The notes beneath the pieces were generated by a model. That model worked only from the letters and a program-made list of their open reading frames with translations, did not search any database and was not told the DNA's origin. From JBHIER01 sp046760705 [NCBI: bacterium] (lineage in GTDB: Bacteria; JBHIER01; G020348925): a DNA stretch of 20,344 nt. The stretch spans positions 1 through 20,344 of the forward strand of contig JBHIER010000007.1 in assembly GCA_046760705.1 (NCBI GenBank). Reading direction: 5' to 3'. Below, piece after piece: positions 16,250 through 20,344 of the stretch (positions are counted from its first letter, which is position 1; each line of letters starts with the position of its first letter). Position numbers and translations under genes: made by a program.

Positions 16250-17098
16250 ATGAGGAGGCTATACACAAGACGACTCAGACCCGCTCTTCTCAGTGTGATC
16301 TTCCTTGCAATGGGCGGACTGAGCTGTCAAAAGCCGCAGGTGGCTGAAAAGAGGGAGCTGCTCTCCCTTCGTTTAGAGCACAAGCCGGTGCACGAGCACA
16401 TCGGTCCGGGAGGGCAGCAGATCCGGGCAAAGATCATCTCTTCCCCCGAATTGGAAGAAGGGGAGGCGAAAATCTTCTATCGGAAGGGGCGGGACGACTT
16501 CATCTCTTTGCCCATGACCTTGACAGGACAAGAGAACGAGTATGTGGCCGTTATCCCCCATCAGCCGAGGGGGACGACAGTGCGGTACTACATCCAAGCG
16601 AGCAGTATCACCGGGACTCAAGTGACCCTGCCGAAAGATGCCCTCGAAACGGGAGAATCGTATGAGCTCACTTTCAAGGGCCGGGCCTCATTGGCCCTAT
16701 TGGGGCTTCACGTTGGGGGCATGATCGGGGGACTGTTGCTGCTTCTGCTGGCGGGATATTGGGCCTCTCTCTTTCTCCGAAAAGGGGAGCGGTTGAACGC
16801 TCTGGCAAAGGCGGCTTTTGGGGGAACGGTCTTCTTCTTTTTGGGAGGGATTCCCTTAGGCATTGCGGTGGAGTACCAGGTCTACGGGACCGTGTGGACG
16901 GGGATCCCCGTGGGGACGGATGTGACCGATTCCAAGACCCTCATCCTGGTCCTCTACTGGATCGGGGTTCTGCTCCTCTTCAAAGGGACCCTCTTCCAAC
17001 GAGGGGAAGGCAAGAACCTTGTCTCCGATAGAACGTTCGCCTGGGCAGTGCTCATCGGGGCCATTTTGACCGTCATCGCCTTTCTCATTCCCCATTAA
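16250..17098 (+). CDS. Membrane protein with periplasmic beta-domain, function unknown
   Basis: This 282-aa protein has AGGAGG eight bases before its ATG. An N-terminal export signal ends in GGLSCQ with Cys26, a near-lipobox. Residues about 35-145 form a polar, beta-rich region (EAKIFYRKG..., VRYYIQASS...) resembling small Ig-like domains. Four hydrophobic segments follow (about 148-176, 188-207, 230-246, 263-280), with short loops between them. I do not recognise a family and see no catalytic motif. It lies between thiL and the arginine decarboxylase gene, only 35 bases before the latter's putative start, so it may be cotranscribed with the polyamine genes. Confidence 0.75.
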   Translation: MRRLYTRRLRPALLSVIFLAMGGLSCQKPQVAEKRELLSLRLEHKPVHEHIGPGGQQIRAKIISSPELEEGEAKIFYRKGRDDFISLPMTLTGQENEYVAVIPHQPRGTTVRYYIQASSITGTQVTLPKDALETGESYELTFKGRASLALLGLHVGGMIGGLLLLLLAGYWASLFLRKGERLNALAKAAFGGTVFFFLGGIPLGIAVEYQVYGTVWTGIPVGTDVTDSKTLILVLYWIGVLLLFKGTLFQRGEGKNLVSDRTFAWAVLIGAILTVIAFLIPH

Positions 17099-17118
17099 GC
17101 TGCGGGTCGTAGAGAGAG

Positions 17119-17136
17119 AGGAGGTGAACAGCTACG
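17119..17136 (+). promoter_or_regulatory. Strong Shine-Dalgarno followed by a probable ACG start codon
   Basis: AGGAGGTGA at 17119-17127 is a perfect match to the 3' end of 16S rRNA. The in-frame codons after it are TGA (17125), ACA, GCT and ACG (17134). The ACG stands nine bases after AGGAGG, where the ATG of homologues would be. The next conventional in-frame start is GTG at 17167, 33 bases farther on, inside a conserved segment. Confidence 0.5.
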
Positions 17137-17676
17137 GTTCCAGGGAAGATCTTTCTCACCAAGGGGGTGGGAAAGCACAAGGAGAAACTGAGATCCTTCG
17201 AAGCGGCTCTCAGAAAGGCCGGGATCGAGAAGTACAACCTGGTCCGGGTCTCCTCCATTCTTCCCCCTGGATGTCGGATCATCTCCCGGGAGAGGGGCCT
17301 CAGCATGCTAAGGCCGGGCGAGATTGTCCATTGCGTCATCTGCAAGAACAGCACCAACGAACCCAACCGGCTCCTGGTGGCCTCCATCGGAATCGCCGTG
17401 CCCACCGAAGAGCAGCAGTACGGCTATCTGAGTGAACATCATGCCTTCGGGCAGACCGACGATGTGGCCGGGGACTACGCCGAAGATTTGGCGGCCAGTA
17501 TGTTGGCCTCAACCCTGGGCATCGAATTTGATCCGGACCTTGCCTGGGACGAACGGCGGGAGGTGTACCGGATGCACGGTAAGATCGTCAAGACCCGCAA
17601 TATCACCCAGTCGGCTGTGGGGGACAAGAAGGGGCTGTGGACAACCGTCGTTGTGGCGGCTGTCTTCATACCCTGA
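17134..17676 (+). CDS. pdaD: Pyruvoyl-dependent arginine decarboxylase, probable ACG start
   Basis: The enzyme decarboxylates arginine to agmatine, the first step of this polyamine route. It is made as a proenzyme that cleaves itself between two serines, the second becoming the pyruvoyl group. Here that site is VSSILPPG, with Ser40-Ser41 counted from ACG. Other family motifs are [64 protein letters not shown] and [20 protein letters not shown]. Homologues I remember start near [19 protein letters not shown]. The matching segment here is [18 protein letters not shown], directly after ACG at 17134. A GTG at 17167 would give 169 aa and cut this beta-strand off; the ACG start gives 180 aa. It heads a cluster with a deoxyhypusine-synthase-like gene and agmatinase. 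Family assignment is firm, the start less so. Confidence 0.9.
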   Translation, partial: TVPGKIFLTKGVGKHKEKLRSFEAALRKAGIEKYNLVRVSSILPPGCRIISRERGLSMLRPGEIVHCVICKNSTNEPNRLLVASIGIAVPTEEQQYGYLSEHHAFGQTDDVAGDYAEDLAASMLASTLGIEFDPDLAWDERREVYRMHGKIVKTRNITQSAVGDKKGLWTTVVVAAVFIP

Positions 17677-17684
17677 CATTAAAA

Positions 17685-17724
17685 GATGAGAGGGGATGAG
17701 AAGGGATCAGAAGGCATGAGAGGA
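17685..17724 (+). repeat. Four imperfect 10-base tandem repeats, purine-rich
   Basis: GATGAGAGGG, GATGAGAAGG, GATCAGAAGG and CATGAGAGGA follow one another directly, just after the decarboxylase stop and about 60 bases before the next gene. The 10-base phase is close to one helical turn. It could be a binding site or simple slippage. Confidence 0.5.
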
Positions 17725-17784
17725 TGATCTCTGGGCATACTCTCATGTGGCTGACTTCAGTGCTGTTCGCAGACCTCATTTTCT

Positions 17785-18837
17785 ATGGAGGAGATGAAGT
17801 TGAAGGAGGAAGAGAAGGTATTGGACACACCCATCTCGCCCTTCGAAGTGAAATCTGGGCAAACGGTGCGTGAAGTTTTGCGAAGGATGGAGTCGATCTC
17901 TTTTCAGGGCCGAAGCTTAGGCACAGCTTTTAGGGTCTGGCGGGAGATGTTAGCGGACGATGCGACCGTAATAATGGGCCTCTCAGGGGCCATGGTGCCA
18001 GCCGGGATGAGAAGCGTCATCGCATACCTGATAGAGAACCGCTTCATCGATTGCCTGGTCTCAACTGGGGCGAACCTCTTCCACGACTGTCACGAAACAT
18101 TGGGGCGGTTCCATTTCAGAGGAGACCCCCATTTTGACGACATCACTCTCTATCAACGCGGAGTCGACAAAATCTACGACACCTATGCCAGCGAGGAGGA
18201 GTTTAGACGATCGGATAAGTTCGTTGCCGATTTCGCCGGAGGCCTCAACTCCCAGCGGATCTATACGACCAGGGAATTTCTAAAACTTCTGGGAGAATGG
18301 CTTGGAGAAGAAGGCCCTGCCGAGGGAATCCTGACATCGGCAGCCAAAGCAAACGTTCCCGTATACTGTCCGGCCATAGGAGATTCGTCCTTAGGGATTG
18401 CCCTTACGTTGCTCACCTCCAAAATTGGTCGGAGATTCCAGTTTGACGTCATAGGCGACGTGGAAGAACTGACGAACATTGTGGCCAAATCCAAAAAGAC
18501 AGGGGTCATCTATGTCGGGGGTGGGACTCCGAAAAACTTCATACAACAGACCGAGGTGGCGGCCTCGATTCTGGGGCACGACGTGAAGGGTCACCATTAT
18601 GCCATCCAGATCATTGTCGATGCTCCCCACTGGGGAGGGCTTTCAGGGGCCACTTTCGAAGAAGCGCAGTCCTGGGGGAAGATATCCGCCTCTGCAAAGA
18701 AGGTGACCCTTTACTGTGATGCCACCATCGCTCTGCCTCTTCTGGTTACCGCCTTAGCGGAGGAGGCAGGAGAGATACGCCGCGGAGTGTCCGTCACTTT
18801 CCGTTTGAACGAAACCCTGGAGATGACCATATCGTGA
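17785..18837 (+). CDS. Deoxyhypusine synthase-like protein, probable homospermidine-forming enzyme
   Basis: This 350-aa protein is homologous to deoxyhypusine synthase, an NAD-dependent enzyme that transfers an aminobutyl group from spermidine. The catalytic lysine region is intact: LSGATFEEAQSWGKIS with Lys299, aligned with the active-site lysine of the eukaryotic enzyme in SWGKI. Other marks are GLSGAMVPAGMR, LVSTGANLFHD, YVGGGTPKNF and DATIALPLL. Bacteria generally lack the eIF5A target, and bacterial homologues are linked to homospermidine synthesis from putrescine (established in some lineages). Location between arginine decarboxylase and agmatinase supports a polyamine role. The start is uncertain among ATG 17785, ATG 17794 and TTG 17800; GGAGG at 17788-17792 is best spaced for the TTG. 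The stop overlaps the next gene by four bases (GTGA). Confidence 0.88.
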   Translation: MEEMKLKEEEKVLDTPISPFEVKSGQTVREVLRRMESISFQGRSLGTAFRVWREMLADDATVIMGLSGAMVPAGMRSVIAYLIENRFIDCLVSTGANLFHDCHETLGRFHFRGDPHFDDITLYQRGVDKIYDTYASEEEFRRSDKFVADFAGGLNSQRIYTTREFLKLLGEWLGEEGPAEGILTSAAKANVPVYCPAIGDSSLGIALTLLTSKIGRRFQFDVIGDVEELTNIVAKSKKTGVIYVGGGTPKNFIQQTEVAASILGHDVKGHHYAIQIIVDAPHWGGLSGATFEEAQSWGKISASAKKVTLYCDATIALPLLVTALAEEAGEIRRGVSVTFRLNETLEMTIS

Positions 18838-19706
18838 CGGAAACCCGGAGAGAGAACTTCCTCGGACTGCCCGGGCGGTTCTCAAAGGAGGCCGACTCGC
18901 GCTTTACTGTTCTGCCCATCCCGTACGAACAGACAACGACCTATGTGAGAGGAACACGGTACGGGCCCCAGGCCATCCTCGAGGCATCGCACCAGGTTGA
19001 ACTCTACGACGAGGAGCTCGATCTGGAGCCATACGAGGTGGGGATTCACACCGCATCGGATCTTGATCTCAGCGCCTCACCGCAGCAGGCCCTGGAAGAG
19101 ATCTATAGGACGGTCTCAGATGTCCTTAAGAGAGGCAAGATCCCCGTGGCTCTGGGGGGGGAACATACCCTGACGATCGGGGTGGTCAGGCCGTTGGCTG
19201 AGGTATACGGTGGCCTCACCGTTCTCCAATTGGACGCTCACGCCGATCTGCGGGATGAATATTTCAACTCGAAGCTGAACCACGCCTGCACTGCCCGGCG
19301 CCTTCTCGAACATGGACCTGTAATTCAGGCAGGAGTTCGAAGCATGAGCAAACCTGAGGCCGACTACGTGAGGGAGCACAACCTCAAGGTGTTCTATACG
19401 CAGCAGGTGAGAGGGAAGGAGGGACGCGAGGAGGTGGTCTCGCGCCTTTCGAACGATGTCTACGTGACCGTTGACTTAGATGTTTTCGACCCGGGGATCA
19501 TGCCTGCCGTGGGCGCGCCCGAACCCGGGGGGCTGGACTGGTACGATGTCCTGGGGTTGATACGGGCTGTCTCCCAGAGGAGCAGAATCGTCGGATTTGA
19601 TGTGGTCGAACTCTGCCCCCAGTCTGGGAACATCGCCCCCAACTTTTTGGCGGCAAAATTGGTCTACAAGGTGATTGGCTATATTGTGGCCTCGGACCAG
19701 ATCTGA
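18834..19706 (+). CDS. speB: Agmatinase (agmatine ureohydrolase)
   Basis: This 290-aa member of the ureohydrolase family hydrolyses agmatine to putrescine and urea. The manganese ligands are all present: GGEHT (His111), DAHADLRDEY (Asp134, His136, Asp138) and VDLDVFDPGIMP (Asp214, Asp216). FDVVELCP follows near 255. The start is GTG at 18834, overlapping the stop of the preceding gene in GTGA, which suggests translational coupling. It uses the product of the arginine decarboxylase two genes upstream and supplies putrescine to the deoxyhypusine-synthase-like enzyme. Agmatinase is preferred over formimidoylglutamase or arginase because of the neighbours and the compact length. Confidence 0.95.
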   Translation: MTETRRENFLGLPGRFSKEADSRFTVLPIPYEQTTTYVRGTRYGPQAILEASHQVELYDEELDLEPYEVGIHTASDLDLSASPQQALEEIYRTVSDVLKRGKIPVALGGEHTLTIGVVRPLAEVYGGLTVLQLDAHADLRDEYFNSKLNHACTARRLLEHGPVIQAGVRSMSKPEADYVREHNLKVFYTQQVRGKEGREEVVSRLSNDVYVTVDLDVFDPGIMPAVGAPEPGGLDWYDVLGLIRAVSQRSRIVGFDVVELCPQSGNIAPNFLAAKLVYKVIGYIVASDQI

Positions 19707-19888
19707 GAATGGACTCCCCCCGGTAAGAAAGTGACCGTTGCCATGATCATTAACCCAGAAAATGCATCTCCCTCCTGGTTTAGTCAGAGGTGATCCACTC
19801 GGATGAGGTGGGCTCATCTTGATGTGGCCCTCATCTCAGAGGAATCTTGGCCCTTCAGACGGATTCGATTTCTCTTCATATTGAGCGA

Positions 19889-20293
19889 TTACATTGAAAG
19901 GCGGGTGTAGAGTTTTTTTAAATCCCCGCTCTCTTTGTGGAGAATCTCATAAAGTTCACTCACATCGACGGTGTTATATTCATGGACTACCCGATTACGA
20001 AATCCGATCATCTCAATATACCCTCTGACTTCCTTTTCTGGAATGAGACTCTCGTCTTTCAATATGTCAATGACCTCTGCACTTGTGGTGGGAATCCGAA
20101 GGCCGAGACTTGAAATGATATACCTTCCGATGTCCAACAGGGCTTCGATGGTGGTCTGGAGTCTGTGTAATACGGAAGCAACCCTCTCGAAATGGGATAA
20201 CAGCTCGTCAAGACTGTACTTTTTTAGCCTCCTCAGTTTTTCAAAATTATCTATGAGGAAATCTATTTTGTGTTGTATGTCACGCTGTTTCAT
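19889..20293 (-). CDS. hepT: HepT-like HEPN ribonuclease toxin (DUF86 type)
   Basis: This 134-aa helical protein ends its core in IGFRNRVVHEYNTVD, which holds the HEPN ribonuclease motif RX4H (Arg99, His104). The following Tyr106 makes the full RX4HXY motif of HepT toxins, whose tyrosine is AMPylated by the MntA antitoxin. The N-terminal helices (KIDFLIDNFEKLRRLKKYS, RVASVLHRLQTTIEALLDIG) match the DUF86 layout. The ATG at 20293 has GGAG eight bases upstream. The partner nucleotidyltransferase gene normally precedes hepT, so it would lie on this strand beyond the right edge. Two frames are open into the edge and I cannot tell which is coding. It converges on speB, with 182 bases between them. 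Confidence 0.85.
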   Translation of the reverse strand: MKQRDIQHKIDFLIDNFEKLRRLKKYSLDELLSHFERVASVLHRLQTTIEALLDIGRYIISSLGLRIPTTSAEVIDILKDESLIPEKEVRGYIEMIGFRNRVVHEYNTVDVSELYEILHKESGDLKKLYTRLSM

Positions 20294-20344
20294 GACTCAA
20301 TCTCCAGAGCAGCCCCTGGATACGATATTTCTCCATAAATCGGA

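Noticed and set aside
19802-19835. GATGAG/CTCATC inverted repeat as a terminator between speB and hepT
   Set aside because: The stem is short, has a three-base bulge and lacks a T-run on either strand.
1-20344. CRISPR arrays, tRNA or rRNA genes and intact insertion sequences
   Set aside because: No regularly spaced direct repeats with unique spacers, no tRNA T-loop signatures and no transposase frame were seen by eye; a tRNA or covariance-model search could still find a missed RNA.

Overview
The window looks like a piece of an uncultured bacterial chromosome with moderate to high GC. Secreted enzymes with dockerin-like calcium loops, FG-GAP and propeller proteins, a pyruvoyl arginine decarboxylase of the bacterial KIFLTKGVG type and a deoxyhypusine-synthase homologue together fit an FCB-group-like or related candidate phylum. 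That placement is an inference from gene content, because no rRNA, tRNA or other phylogenetic marker is present.

Left third, minus strand (1-8282). Three genes for exported proteins lie in a row. In transcription order they are a very large signal-peptide-bearing GH38 alpha-mannosidase, a protein made of sixteen 49-residue FG-GAP/VCBS-type repeats with a C-terminal dockerin-like domain, and a NodB-like polysaccharide deacetylase with two dockerin-like repeats that runs off the left edge. They look like a glycan-processing set. The long plus-strand open frames here are shadows.

Middle (8283-14869). A lone minus-strand nucleotidyltransferase is followed by a 500-base intergenic stretch with two strong palindromic elements. 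Then come two housekeeping plus-strand genes: a cysteine-rich ThiI-like PP-loop protein and the bifunctional NAD(P)H-hydrate repair enzyme. An AT-richer block of about 1.1 kb follows, holding a 37-aa ORF, a 75-aa protein and an AbiEii-type nucleotidyltransferase. This looks like an acquired toxin-antitoxin-like cassette, and its last codons overlap the start of a secreted beta-propeller gene.

Right third (15092-20344). Thiamine-monophosphate kinase and a membrane protein of unknown role precede a polyamine cluster: pyruvoyl-dependent arginine decarboxylase, a deoxyhypusine-synthase-like enzyme and agmatinase. Together they predict arginine to agmatine to putrescine, and then probably homospermidine. 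The decarboxylase appears to begin at an ACG codon behind a perfect Shine-Dalgarno sequence, because no ordinary start codon covers its conserved N-terminus. A convergent HepT-like HEPN toxin gene closes the window; its expected MntA partner would lie beyond the right edge.
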